This document shows positions 37,559 through 45,461 of a DNA stretch of 60,774 bases, one piece after another. This DNA is from DATFRX01 sp035630615 (GTDB lineage: Bacteria > Actinomycetota > Actinomycetes > Propionibacteriales > Nocardioidaceae). The position numbers and the translations under genes are program-made. Position 1 is the first letter of the stretch. Every line of letters begins with the position of its first letter. Below the pieces are notes generated by a model. It saw only the letters and a program-made list of their open reading frames with translations. It ran no database searches and had not been told where the DNA came from. The stretch covers positions 1 through 60,774 of the forward strand of contig DASQKI010000026.1 of assembly GCA_035630615.1 (NCBI GenBank), in the 5' to 3' direction.

Positions 37559-38670
37559 TCGGCTCGCACCTCGCCCGTCGCACCGACGGACGACTCGCGG
37601 ACGGGCGCGACATCTACTTCTACGACCGGCCGGAGCGTCCGCCACGCGTCATCTCGGACCCACGCGATCTCGACCCGCCGGCGATCGCGTCGGATATGCG
37701 CTATGACCGCCTCCTCGACGAGTGGGTCGCGGTCGCGGCGCTGCGCCAACACCGGACGCACCGGCCGACGACCGACGACTGCCCGTTATGCCCGAGCCGA
37801 GACGGGCAATGGACCGAGATCCCCGAGCCCGACTACGACGTCGTCGTGCTGGCCAATCGATTCCCCTCGCTGGTCCCGGCAGCTTCGTCAACTCCGGTGG
37901 ATCTGTCGCCGCGGCCCGATGAAGATGGCGCCGCGCCACTGGTCCGACCCAACGTCGGACGCTGCGAGGTCGTGAGCTTCAGCAGCCAGCACGGGATCGC
38001 CTTCCACGAGCTCTCGCCGTCGCAAGCGCGACTCGTCGTCGACGTCTGGGCCGATCGCACCGCCGAGCTGGCCACCTGGCCCAACGTCGAGCAGGTGTTT
38101 TGCTTCGAAAACCGAGGTGACGAGATCGGTGCGACGATCCGCCATCCCCACGGCCAGATCTACGCCTACCCGTACGTCACACCGCGTACCCGTCAGATGC
38201 TGCGGGCGGCGCAGGTACACCGGGAGCGGCACGGCGGCAACCTGTTCGCCGACCTGCTGGCCGCCGAGCAGCGCGACGGCCGGCGCATCGTGCGTCGCGG
38301 CGCGTGTTGGACCGCGTTCGTGCCGGTGGCCGCCCGTTGGCCGGTCGAGGTGCACCTGATGCCGGAGCGCCAGGCCGCCAGCATCGACGAGCTGACCGAC
38401 GACGAGCGGGACGACTTCGTGGCGGTCTATCTCGACGTGCTGGCCCGCCTCGACCGGCTGTACGACGGGCCGCTGCCCTACATCGCGGCGTGGCACCAGG
38501 CGCCGGTCCGGGACGGCCGCGACCTCGCGTACACGCATCTGCAACTGTTCTCGATGCAGCGGTCGGCGAACCGTTGGAAATATCTCGCCGGATCGGAGTC
38601 GGGCATGGGCGCCTTCGTCAACGACGTGCGGCCCGAGGACCTCGCCGAGCGGCTCCGGGAGCTGGCATGA
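37555..38670 (+). CDS. galT: Galactose-1-phosphate uridylyltransferase
   Basis: A 371-residue enzyme of the Leloir pathway that exchanges UDP between UDP-glucose and galactose-1-phosphate. The nucleophile His199 is in the HPHGQ motif (RHPHGQIYAYPYV). Metal ligands Cys76 and Cys79 are in DDCPLCPSR, and VFCFENRGDEIGATIRHP is the usual approach to the active site. The end WHQAPVR...HLQLFSMQRS is also typical. GTG start at 37555 overlaps the deoR stop by 4 bp. galK follows with another 4-bp overlap. UDP-galactose epimerase (galE) is not in the window. Confidence 0.94.
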   Translation: MIGSHLARRTDGRLADGRDIYFYDRPERPPRVISDPRDLDPPAIASDMRYDRLLDEWVAVAALRQHRTHRPTTDDCPLCPSRDGQWTEIPEPDYDVVVLANRFPSLVPAASSTPVDLSPRPDEDGAAPLVRPNVGRCEVVSFSSQHGIAFHELSPSQARLVVDVWADRTAELATWPNVEQVFCFENRGDEIGATIRHPHGQIYAYPYVTPRTRQMLRAAQVHRERHGGNLFADLLAAEQRDGRRIVRRGACWTAFVPVAARWPVEVHLMPERQAASIDELTDDERDDFVAVYLDVLARLDRLYDGPLPYIAAWHQAPVRDGRDLAYTHLQLFSMQRSANRWKYLAGSESGMGAFVNDVRPEDLAERLRELA

Positions 38671-39752
38671 GTAGCGGCCGATGGGCGGCGCCGGGGCGGG
38701 TGAACCTGATCGGCGAGCACCTGGACTACAACGGCGGGCCGGTGCTGCCGATCGCGATCGACCGACGCACCGTCGTCGAGGCTTCGGTGCGCGACGACGC
38801 GAGAGTGACGGTGGCGTCGGAGTCGTTCGGCGAACCCGTGAGGTTTCCGGTGTCGGCCGAGCCGGGCCAGGTGACCGGCTGGGCGGCCTATGTCGCCGGC
38901 GCGATCTGGGCACTGCGATCGGCCGGACACCCGGTCCCGGGGCTGGACCTGCGGGTGTCGTCGGACGTCCCCGTCGGCGCCGGGCTGTCGTCGTCGCACG
39001 CGCTCGAATGCGTGGTCGCCGTGGCCGCCCGTGACCTCGGCGGCTTCGAGATCGAGGCCATCGACCTGGCGCTGCTCGTCCAGCGGGCCGAAAACGACTA
39101 CGTCGGAGCACCCACCGGGATCATGGACCAGCTCGCGTCCCTCTGCGGCGTCGCCGGGCACGCGCTGCTCATCGACACGGCCACGTTGACGGTGCGCCCG
39201 GTGCCCGCGGAGTGGGCCACCGACGACCTGGTCCTGCTCGTCGTCGACACGCATGTCCATCACGCCCATGCCGATGGCGGTTATGCCGATCGCCGCCGCG
39301 AGTGCGTCGCCGCCGCGTCGGCATTGGGTGTTGCGGCCCTTGCCGACGCGGGTCTGGACGACGTCCCGAGTCTGGCCGACGATGCCCTGCGGCGACGGGC
39401 CCGGCACGTGGTGACCGAGACGGCCCGAGTGGGGCAGGCCGTCGCCGCCCTCGGTCGCCGCGAGTGGAGTCGGTTGGGGCGGCTGCTCGCACAGTCACAT
39501 GCGTCGCTGCGAGACGACTTCGAGGTCAGCTGTCCCGAGTTGGATGTGGCAGTGGACGCCGCGATGGGGGCCGGCGCGCTCGGGGCCCGAATGACCGGCG
39601 GTGGCTTCGGCGGCAGTGCGATCGCGCTCGTGCCGTCGGCGCGGGTCGAGTCGGTGGTCGCCGCGTGGGAGGCGGCGTTCGCGGGCCGAGGCTTCGCGGC
39701 GCCGACGGCGTTCGCGGTCGAGCCGGCGGCGGGCGCGAGGCGGGTGGGGTGA
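38667..39752 (+). CDS. galK: Galactokinase
   Basis: A 361-residue GHMP kinase that phosphorylates galactose from ATP. Motif 1 is APGRVNLIGEHLDYNGG (residues about 8-24), with the galactose signature. Motif 2, the phosphate loop, is VPVGAGLSSSHALE, and motif 3 is ARMTGGGFGGSAIAL near the C-terminus. GIMDQLASLCG carries the catalytic Asp region. ATG at 38667 overlaps galT by 4 bp. It finishes the deoR-galT-galK operon. A block of short tandem repeats follows. Confidence 0.95.
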   Translation: MSSGRWAAPGRVNLIGEHLDYNGGPVLPIAIDRRTVVEASVRDDARVTVASESFGEPVRFPVSAEPGQVTGWAAYVAGAIWALRSAGHPVPGLDLRVSSDVPVGAGLSSSHALECVVAVAARDLGGFEIEAIDLALLVQRAENDYVGAPTGIMDQLASLCGVAGHALLIDTATLTVRPVPAEWATDDLVLLVVDTHVHHAHADGGYADRRRECVAAASALGVAALADAGLDDVPSLADDALRRRARHVVTETARVGQAVAALGRREWSRLGRLLAQSHASLRDDFEVSCPELDVAVDAAMGAGALGARMTGGGFGGSAIALVPSARVESVVAAWEAAFAGRGFAAPTAFAVEPAAGARRVG

Positions 39753-39756
39753 CGGG

Positions 39757-39857
39757 CCGATTGGCGTGGGGTCCCCTGCGCCGAACCTATTGGCACTGGG
39801 GACCCCTGCACCAAAATCCGATTGGCGCGATCCTCCCCAGTTGGCGAAGATCGGCCC
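39757..39857. repeat. Three imperfect 30-31 bp tandem repeats after galK
   Basis: Units begin at 39757, 39787 and 39818, each with the core CC(G/T)ATTGGC. The first two continue into small palindromes GGGGTCCCC and GGGGACCCC followed by CTGC(G/A)CC; the third is diverged (GATCCTCCCC). They fill the gap between galK and the next gene and could act as a terminator or operator. Confidence 0.6.
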
Positions 39858-40976
39858 ATGGCAGTGGATCGACCCGAGTTGACCGACGGCACGGTACGGC
39901 TGCGCGCGCACTCCGACGACGACATCGACGCGATCGTCGAGATGTGCCGCGATCCGGAGATGGCCCGATGGACCAGCGTGCCGCAGCCGTACGACCGCGA
40001 GCATGCCAGGCGGTTCGCCCGCGAGCTGGTGCCGCACGGCTGGGAGACCGGCGAGTGGCGCGGTTGGGCGATCGAGGCGACCGACGATGACGGACGCGCC
40101 CGGTTCGCCGGCAACATCGACATCCGCGGGCCGGTCGTCGCCGACATCGGGTACGCCCTGCACCCGTGGGCCCGCGGCCGCGGCGTGATGACCCGAGCGA
40201 TTCGGCTGGCAACCCGATGGGCGTTCGACAAGGGCGGCGTCGAGATCGTGCATTGGCGGGCCCATGTCGGCAACGTCGCGTCCCGGCGTTCGGCGTGGGC
40301 CTGTGGCTTCACGTTCCACGGCACGGTGCCCAAGCTGCTGCACGAACGCGGCCGCGCCATCGACGCCTGGATCGCGTCGCTGCAGCCCGACGCCTCGGGC
40401 GAGCCGACGACGCGCTGGCTGGTGTCCCCCGTACTGACCGGCGAGCGGGTCGCCCTGCGGCCGTTTCGCGACGACGACATCCCCCGCATCGTCGAGGCCT
40501 GCTCGGACCCGCGTACGAAGCATTGGCTGTCCGGCTTGCCGCTGCCGTACACCGAAATCGATGCTCGCGAGTGGCTATTGGGCCGCGTCGAGGCACAGTC
40601 GCTGGGGCGCGGCGTGTGGTGGTGTGTGGCCGACCCCGACTCCGACCGGATGCTCGCCAACATCAGCGTGTTCGGCCTGGCCGGCAAGTTCCCGTCGAAC
40701 GGGGAGATCGGCTACTGGGCGCATCCCGACGCGCGCGGACGCGGCGTCATGACCGAGGCGGTCCGGATGGTTATGGAGTACGCCTTCGCGCCCGAGTCCG
40801 ACGGCGGCCTCGGCCTGCGTCGGCTGCAGCTGGCCGCCGGTGTGGACAACACGGCGAGCCGCCACATCGCCACGGCCAACAGGTTCACCCAAGTCGGCCA
40901 CCACCGCCAGGTCGACCGGCTCGGCGACGACACCCACACCGACCTCATCTGGTACGACCGTCTGGCCACCGACTGA
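39858..40976 (+). CDS. Tandem two-domain GNAT acetyltransferase
   Basis: A 372-residue protein made of two RimJ/RimL-like GNAT domains. Domain 1 (about 1-180) has the acetyl-CoA loop LHPWARGRGVMTRAIRLA; domain 2 (about 190-370) has AHPDARGRGVMTEAVRMVMEYAF. Both keep the RGRG loop, so both could bind cofactor. The duplication is internal, with matching openings TVRLRAHSDDDIDAIVE and RVALRPFRDDDIPRIVE. Similar double GNAT proteins occur in actinobacteria; substrate unknown. ATG at 39858. The gene converges with etfA, 7 bp apart. Confidence 0.83.
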   Translation: MAVDRPELTDGTVRLRAHSDDDIDAIVEMCRDPEMARWTSVPQPYDREHARRFARELVPHGWETGEWRGWAIEATDDDGRARFAGNIDIRGPVVADIGYALHPWARGRGVMTRAIRLATRWAFDKGGVEIVHWRAHVGNVASRRSAWACGFTFHGTVPKLLHERGRAIDAWIASLQPDASGEPTTRWLVSPVLTGERVALRPFRDDDIPRIVEACSDPRTKHWLSGLPLPYTEIDAREWLLGRVEAQSLGRGVWWCVADPDSDRMLANISVFGLAGKFPSNGEIGYWAHPDARGRGVMTEAVRMVMEYAFAPESDGGLGLRRLQLAAGVDNTASRHIATANRFTQVGHHRQVDRLGDDTHTDLIWYDRLATD

Positions 40977-40983
40977 CGATCGC

Positions 40984-41976
40984 TCAGCCCCTCCGGCGGC
41001 GGAGCTCGTCGTTGATCGCCGGGACCACCTCGTGGAGGTCGCCGATCACCGCATAATCCGCACGGGTCACCATCGGCGCATCCTCGTCGGTGTTGATGGC
41101 GATGATCGTCTTGGCGCTCTGACAGCCGGCCCAGTGTTGGATGGCGCCACTGATGCCGCACGGAATGTAGAGGTCTGGCGCGATCCGACTGCCCGTCTGG
41201 CCGACCTGCTCGTGATGCGGTCGCCACCCCAGACTCGTCACGACACGAGACACTCCCAACGCGCCGCCGACCAGCTCCGCGAGGCTCAGCAGGTCCTTGA
41301 ATCCGTCGGGTCCACCGGCCCCTCGACCGGCGCCGACGACGACCCGTGCCGAGGTCAGTGCGGCCGACTCGTCCGGCGGCGCCGGCTCGACCCGCGCCAC
41401 GCGAGCGACCAGATCGGCAGGGGACAGCTCAGGCGAGAACGTCACGACCTCCGGCACCGAAGGCGACGGCGCCGCCACCGGCTCACACGCGTGCCCGGCG
41501 ACTGACACGATGCCGACACCGCTGTCGGACAGGCGCATCTCCTCGAGGGCCGCGCCGCCGACCACCTGCCTCGACACCACCAACGGCGAGGCCGAGTCGG
41601 CGGCGACCGCATTGGCGGCCATCGCGACATCGAGTCGGGCCGCGGCATGGGCCAGGATCTCGTTGCCTCGGGGCGTACCCGACGCGAGCAATACCCGAGC
41701 CGACACGGCGCCAGCAGCCTCAACAAGGGCAGCGGCCCAGGCGGCCGCCGCGTAGGCCGACAGCTCCTCACCTTGGGCATGGCGCACCGACGCGACGCCG
41801 TAGGCGCCCAGCTGGTCGACCAACGCGGTCCACGCCGGCTCGTCGACCGGGCCGACGACGACTGCATGCACCGGCCAACCCCCGGAGTCGGCCATGCCAC
41901 GCGCGAAGGTCACGGCCTCCAACGACGTCACTGCCGCTCCCTCGGCATCGGGCTCGACCAAGATCAGGACGCTCAT
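40984..41976 (-). CDS. etfA: Electron transfer flavoprotein, alpha subunit
   Basis: A 330-residue FAD-carrying ETF subunit. The C-terminal FAD site is clear: VVGAGRGAGG, then LGWRPHHEQVGQTGSRIAPDLYIPCGISGAIQHWAG split across the flavin loop, and IIAINTDEDAPMVTRADYAVIGD. Together with EtfB it takes two electrons from a dehydrogenase and passes them to the membrane quinone pool through ETF:quinone oxidoreductase. Its start overlaps the etfB stop by 4 bp. The adjacent dimethylglycine dehydrogenase-like gene is the obvious electron donor (inference). Last gene of that operon. Confidence 0.93.
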   Translation of the reverse strand: MSVLILVEPDAEGAAVTSLEAVTFARGMADSGGWPVHAVVVGPVDEPAWTALVDQLGAYGVASVRHAQGEELSAYAAAAWAAALVEAAGAVSARVLLASGTPRGNEILAHAAARLDVAMAANAVAADSASPLVVSRQVVGGAALEEMRLSDSGVGIVSVAGHACEPVAAPSPSVPEVVTFSPELSPADLVARVARVEPAPPDESAALTSARVVVGAGRGAGGPDGFKDLLSLAELVGGALGVSRVVTSLGWRPHHEQVGQTGSRIAPDLYIPCGISGAIQHWAGCQSAKTIIAINTDEDAPMVTRADYAVIGDLHEVVPAINDELRRRRG

Positions 41977-42743
41977 CGCAGCACCCCCAGCTCCTCCATC
42001 ACGTCGACGACGGCCGGCGCCGCGTCGGCACCGGTGCCGAGGATCCGTACCGCACTCGTCTCGACCTCGGGGAGCTTGAGCCGCACCCGGCCCGAGCCGA
42101 CCGGCGCACCCTCGAAGGCCATCGTCTCGATCTGCGCCTTCTTGGCCTTCATGCGACCGGGGATCGACGGGTACCGCGGCGACACACCGCCCTCCATGAC
42201 GGCGACCACCGCCGGCATCGGCAGGTCGAACGCCTCGGGTCCGTCCGGGCCGTCGCCCCGCGCGACCAGGCGATCGCCCTCGACCACGCAGGTCGAGATG
42301 CCGGTCACGACCGGCCGCTCCAACGCATAGGCCACGCGTATCGGCACCTGGAAGTCGCCCGTGTCGGCGGCATCGTTGCCGAGCAGGATCACGTCGTAGG
42401 TCGTGCCGGCCGCTTCATGCGCCCGTACGACATCGGCGATCGCGCGCGCCACGTCGACCGGTCCGAGCGACGCCAGATCGGCCTCGACCAGAACGGCCCG
42501 TGTGCAGCCGACCGCGATCGCGTTCCGAAGCTGCTCGACGGAGTCGTCCGACCCGACCGACACCACCGTCGCCTCGCCGCCGGTCGCGCCTGCGATCTGC
42601 GTCGCCAGCTCGACCGCGCACTCCTCGTGTGGGCTCACCGTCCAGCCGAGGTGCCGCGCGTCGACCGCCTGCTCGTCGTCGGTCAACGCGAACTCCCCGG
42701 ACACGTCGGGCACCCGCTTCACGCACACCAAGACGTTGGCCAT
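41973..42743 (-). CDS. etfB: Electron transfer flavoprotein, beta subunit
   Basis: A 256-residue ETF beta subunit, which binds AMP and shields the FAD of EtfA. Family blocks: NVLVCVKRVPDVSGEF at the start, WTVSPHEECAVELATQIA, DVILLGNDAADTGDFQVPIRVA, and the recognition-loop region PAVVAVMEGGVSPRYPSIPGRMKAKK, in which the conserved Arg-Tyr-Pro is seen. It lies 4 bp downstream of the dimethylglycine dehydrogenase gene and overlaps etfA by 4 bp, forming a dedicated electron-transfer module. Many bacteria have a second general ETF for fatty acids; this one is likely specialised. Confidence 0.93.
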   Translation of the reverse strand: MANVLVCVKRVPDVSGEFALTDDEQAVDARHLGWTVSPHEECAVELATQIAGATGGEATVVSVGSDDSVEQLRNAIAVGCTRAVLVEADLASLGPVDVARAIADVVRAHEAAGTTYDVILLGNDAADTGDFQVPIRVAYALERPVVTGISTCVVEGDRLVARGDGPDGPEAFDLPMPAVVAVMEGGVSPRYPSIPGRMKAKKAQIETMAFEGAPVGSGRVRLKLPEVETSAVRILGTGADAAPAVVDVMEELGVLR

Positions 42744-42747
42744 GGCG

Positions 42748-45264
42748 CTACCTCCGGATCCGCTCGTTGTCGGGGTCGTACACGGCCGTCGCGTCCGCCG
42801 ACCCGACCGTCACCGGATAGAGCTGCTCCATGTAGCTGACGGCGAGCTTCGTGCCGACCGACGCCAGGTCCGGCGGCAGGTAGGCCATCAGCAGGTGCTT
42901 GCCGAGCGACGGACCCGAGCCCGCGGTCGTGACGTACGGGTGATGCCCGTGCCCGTCGACCAGCGGCCCACCGTCCGGGGTCAGGATCGGCTCGCCGCCG
43001 AGCATGTAGCGCTTGGTGCCGTCGGCCGAGGTGTGGTCGTCGACGGACAGCGTGCACATGACCGTCTCGGGGTCGCTCGCCCGCTGCTTGAGGTACGCCT
43101 CGCGCCCCACGAAGTCGGCGTCCTTGACCTTCGGTCGCTGCATGCCGGCCTCGACGATGGTGCGCTCGGCGTCGAGCTCGAAGCCGTACGCCCGGTAGCC
43201 CTTCTCGATCCGGCCGGTCGTGCCGTAGACGCCGATCCCGACCGGGACAGCACCGTGCGACTTGCCGGCCTCGTGCAGCATCGCCCACAGCTTCGCGCCG
43301 TGCTCGATCGGGAGGTGCAGTTCCCAGCCGAGCTCGCCGACGTACGAGATCCGCGAAGCCAGCACGTCGAGGGCGTCGATCTCGATGTCGCGGCAGCGGG
43401 CGAATCCGAAGCCCTCGTGACTGACGTCGGCGCTCGTGAGTGAGCCGAGGATGTCGCGGGCGCGTGGGCCCCAGAGGCCGATCGTGGTGTACGCCGAGGT
43501 CAGGTCGACGACTTGGGCCGTGCCGTCGGCCGGCATGTGATCGGCGAACCACTTGCGGTCGATCATGCCCGTGTGGCCGCCGGTGACGACGCGGTAGTGG
43601 TCGTGGCCGAGCCGCATCACGGTGAGGTCGGCCCGGAATCCTCCACGCTCGTCGAGCACCGGCGTGTAGATCACGCGGCCGGGCGCGACGTCGGCCTGGC
43701 TCACGACGATCCGCTGCACGGCCTCCATCGCGCGCGGCCCGATGACGTCGAAGATCACGAACGCCGACAGGTCGACGATGCCGGCCCGGTCGCGCATCGC
43801 GAGATGCTCGGCGTTGATGATCGGCGACCACCAGCGGGAGTCCCACTCGTGCTCACGCGGCATCACGGCATCGCCGTAGTCCCCGAGCAGCGCCTCGTTG
43901 CAGCCGTACCACATCGGCCGTTCCCAGCCGACCGCCTCGAAGAACACTCCGTCGAGCTCGCGCTGACTCGCGTGCATCGGGGCGAGCCGCTGGTTACGGT
44001 CGCTCTCCCACTGCTCCCCAGGGTGGATGATGCCGTAGGTCTTGTTGAACGCCTCGCCGGTACGCGCCCAGATGTGCGACTTGGTGCGCTGGTGCGGGTA
44101 GAAGCGGGCGATGTCGCTGTGGTGCAGGTCGATCTCCGGGCAGCCGTCGGTCATCCACTCGGCGACCGCGCGACCGACGCCGGGGCCTTCCTTGACCCAG
44201 ACGGCGGCTGTCGACCAGAGGCCCTTGACCTCCGGCGACTCGCCGAGCACCGGCGCCCCGTCGGGGGTCAGCGACAGCAGACCGTTGATCGCGTACCGGA
44301 TCTCCGCGCCTTCGGCGCCCAGCAGCTCGGGCATCAGCTCGTACGCCTGCTCGAGCTGCGGGTCGAAGTCCTCCTGCGTGAACGGCAGCTCGGTCGGCGA
44401 CAGCTTCGACTGCTCGATCGACGGGATGTCCTCGGGGTCCCACAGGATCGGGCGGTGCGCGTACGACCCGACCTCCATGTCGGCGCCGTGCTGCCGCTCG
44501 TAGCAGAACGTGTCCATGTCGCGGACGATCGGGTACGAGATCTCGCCGGGCGCGTCGGCCAGCAACGGAACCGGACCGACGCTGATCATCTGGTGCACGG
44601 CAGGCGTCAGCGGGATGTGGGCGCCGGCCATGCGGGCGATCTTCGGACTCCACACACCGCAGGCGATCGCGATCGTCTCGGTCTCGATGTCGCCGGCATT
44701 GGTGCGGACTCGGCGGACTCGGCCCTCTTCAACGTCGATGCCGGTGACCTCGACCGTCGGCGCGACCTGGAGGGCGCCGAGGTCCTGGGCCCGCTCGCGC
44801 ATGATCGTGCCGGCGCGCAGCGAGTCGACGACGCCGACCGACGGGGTCCAGAAGGCGCCGATGATGACACTCGGGTCGAGGTACGGCACCCGCTCGACGA
44901 CCTGCTCCGGCGTCACCAGCTCCGAGGGGATGTCCCACGCCTTCGCCGACGACATCCGGCGGCGCAACTCCTCCATGCGTTCCTCGGTACGCGCGACCTC
45001 GAAGCCACCGGACTCGGTGAAGACGTCCATCTCCTTGTACTGGCGCACGCTGTCGAGCGTCAGATCGGTGATCTCGCGGGAGTGATCGACCGGGAAGATG
45101 AAGTTGGACGCGTGCCCGGTCGAGCCCCCCGGATTGGGCAGCGGCCCCTTGTCGATCTGCACGATGTCGCGCCAGCCCAGCCGGGCCAAGTGATAGACGA
45201 GGCTGTTTCCGACGATGCCGGCGCCGATGACGACGACGCGCGCCCGGCTCGGTACCGATGCCAT
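42748..45264 (-). CDS. FAD oxidoreductase-GcvT fusion (dimethylglycine dehydrogenase/oxidase-like)
   Basis: An 838-residue two-part enzyme. Residues 1-400 are a DAO-type flavoprotein with VVIGAGIVGNSLVYHLA (dinucleotide fold at 10-27) and GGSTGHASNF, whose His51 matches the residue that covalently holds FAD in dimethylglycine enzymes. Residues about 440-830 are the GcvT-like folate domain (RDRAGIVDLSAFVIFDVIGP, SYVGELGWELHLP, GIEKGYRAYG-like EKGYRAYGFELD). Expected reaction: N-demethylation of dimethylglycine or sarcosine with capture of the carbon as methylene-tetrahydrofolate. Adjacent etfBA implies electrons go to ETF rather than oxygen. ATG at 45264 is preferred; an upstream GTG at 45276 is possible. 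A 17-bp palindrome lies 34 bp upstream. Confidence 0.88.
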   Translation of the reverse strand: MASVPSRARVVVIGAGIVGNSLVYHLARLGWRDIVQIDKGPLPNPGGSTGHASNFIFPVDHSREITDLTLDSVRQYKEMDVFTESGGFEVARTEERMEELRRRMSSAKAWDIPSELVTPEQVVERVPYLDPSVIIGAFWTPSVGVVDSLRAGTIMRERAQDLGALQVAPTVEVTGIDVEEGRVRRVRTNAGDIETETIAIACGVWSPKIARMAGAHIPLTPAVHQMISVGPVPLLADAPGEISYPIVRDMDTFCYERQHGADMEVGSYAHRPILWDPEDIPSIEQSKLSPTELPFTQEDFDPQLEQAYELMPELLGAEGAEIRYAINGLLSLTPDGAPVLGESPEVKGLWSTAAVWVKEGPGVGRAVAEWMTDGCPEIDLHHSDIARFYPHQRTKSHIWARTGEAFNKTYGIIHPGEQWESDRNQRLAPMHASQRELDGVFFEAVGWERPMWYGCNEALLGDYGDAVMPREHEWDSRWWSPIINAEHLAMRDRAGIVDLSAFVIFDVIGPRAMEAVQRIVVSQADVAPGRVIYTPVLDERGGFRADLTVMRLGHDHYRVVTGGHTGMIDRKWFADHMPADGTAQVVDLTSAYTTIGLWGPRARDILGSLTSADVSHEGFGFARCRDIEIDALDVLASRISYVGELGWELHLPIEHGAKLWAMLHEAGKSHGAVPVGIGVYGTTGRIEKGYRAYGFELDAERTIVEAGMQRPKVKDADFVGREAYLKQRASDPETVMCTLSVDDHTSADGTKRYMLGGEPILTPDGGPLVDGHGHHPYVTTAGSGPSLGKHLLMAYLPPDLASVGTKLAVSYMEQLYPVTVGSADATAVYDPDNERIRR

Positions 45265-45297
45265 GACTCCACCCACTTCGGTGTCAGATCGCGTGTT

Positions 45298-45314
45298 GTT
45301 GCGTAATCAGCAAC
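45298..45314. promoter_or_regulatory. Candidate operator GTTGC-N7-GCAAC upstream of the dimethylglycine operon
   Basis: GTTGCGTAATCAGCAAC, a 5-7-5 palindrome 34 bp upstream of the start codon. The same architecture appears at 52829-52845 before betB. IclR-type regulators bind inverted repeats of this general size, and an IclR gene lies beside the second copy. Confidence 0.6.
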
Positions 45315-45391
45315 GCCACGCACGATGCGAGACACCAGTATCGTCCGTCGGGGCGGCGCGGAGTGTCAAGCCGATGGCCGCGCCGCTTCCC

Positions 45392-45452
45392 GCCGAGTGG
45401 CGCACCGTTGTCGAAATTCAGGCTCGAAATCGACGACGGTGCGCCATTCGGC
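45392..45452. repeat. Dispersed palindrome downstream of the betaine-binding protein gene
   Basis: Arms 45392-45413 (GCCGAGTGGCGCACCGTT plus GTCG) and 45431-45452 pair at 20 of 22 positions around 17 nt. The stem is shared with the copy inside the yihY gene at 25366-25422. It lies 9 bp after the end of the binding-protein gene and could serve as its terminator. Confidence 0.7.
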
Positions 45453-45461
45453 ATACAGGGG

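Noticed and set aside
39757..39857. CRISPR array
   Set aside because: Only three diverged units with no unique spacers between them; no cas genes nearby.
42748..45264. Aminomethyltransferase of the glycine cleavage system
   Set aside because: A GcvT-like domain is present but fused to a 400-residue flavoprotein domain, and there are no gcvH or gcvP genes in the window.
43513..45306. A 597-codon open frame on the plus strand opposite the dimethylglycine dehydrogenase gene
   Set aside because: High-GC codon bias keeps the opposite strand open; its protein is Arg/Asp/Gly/Val-rich with no motif, while the minus strand encodes a clear FAD-GcvT enzyme.
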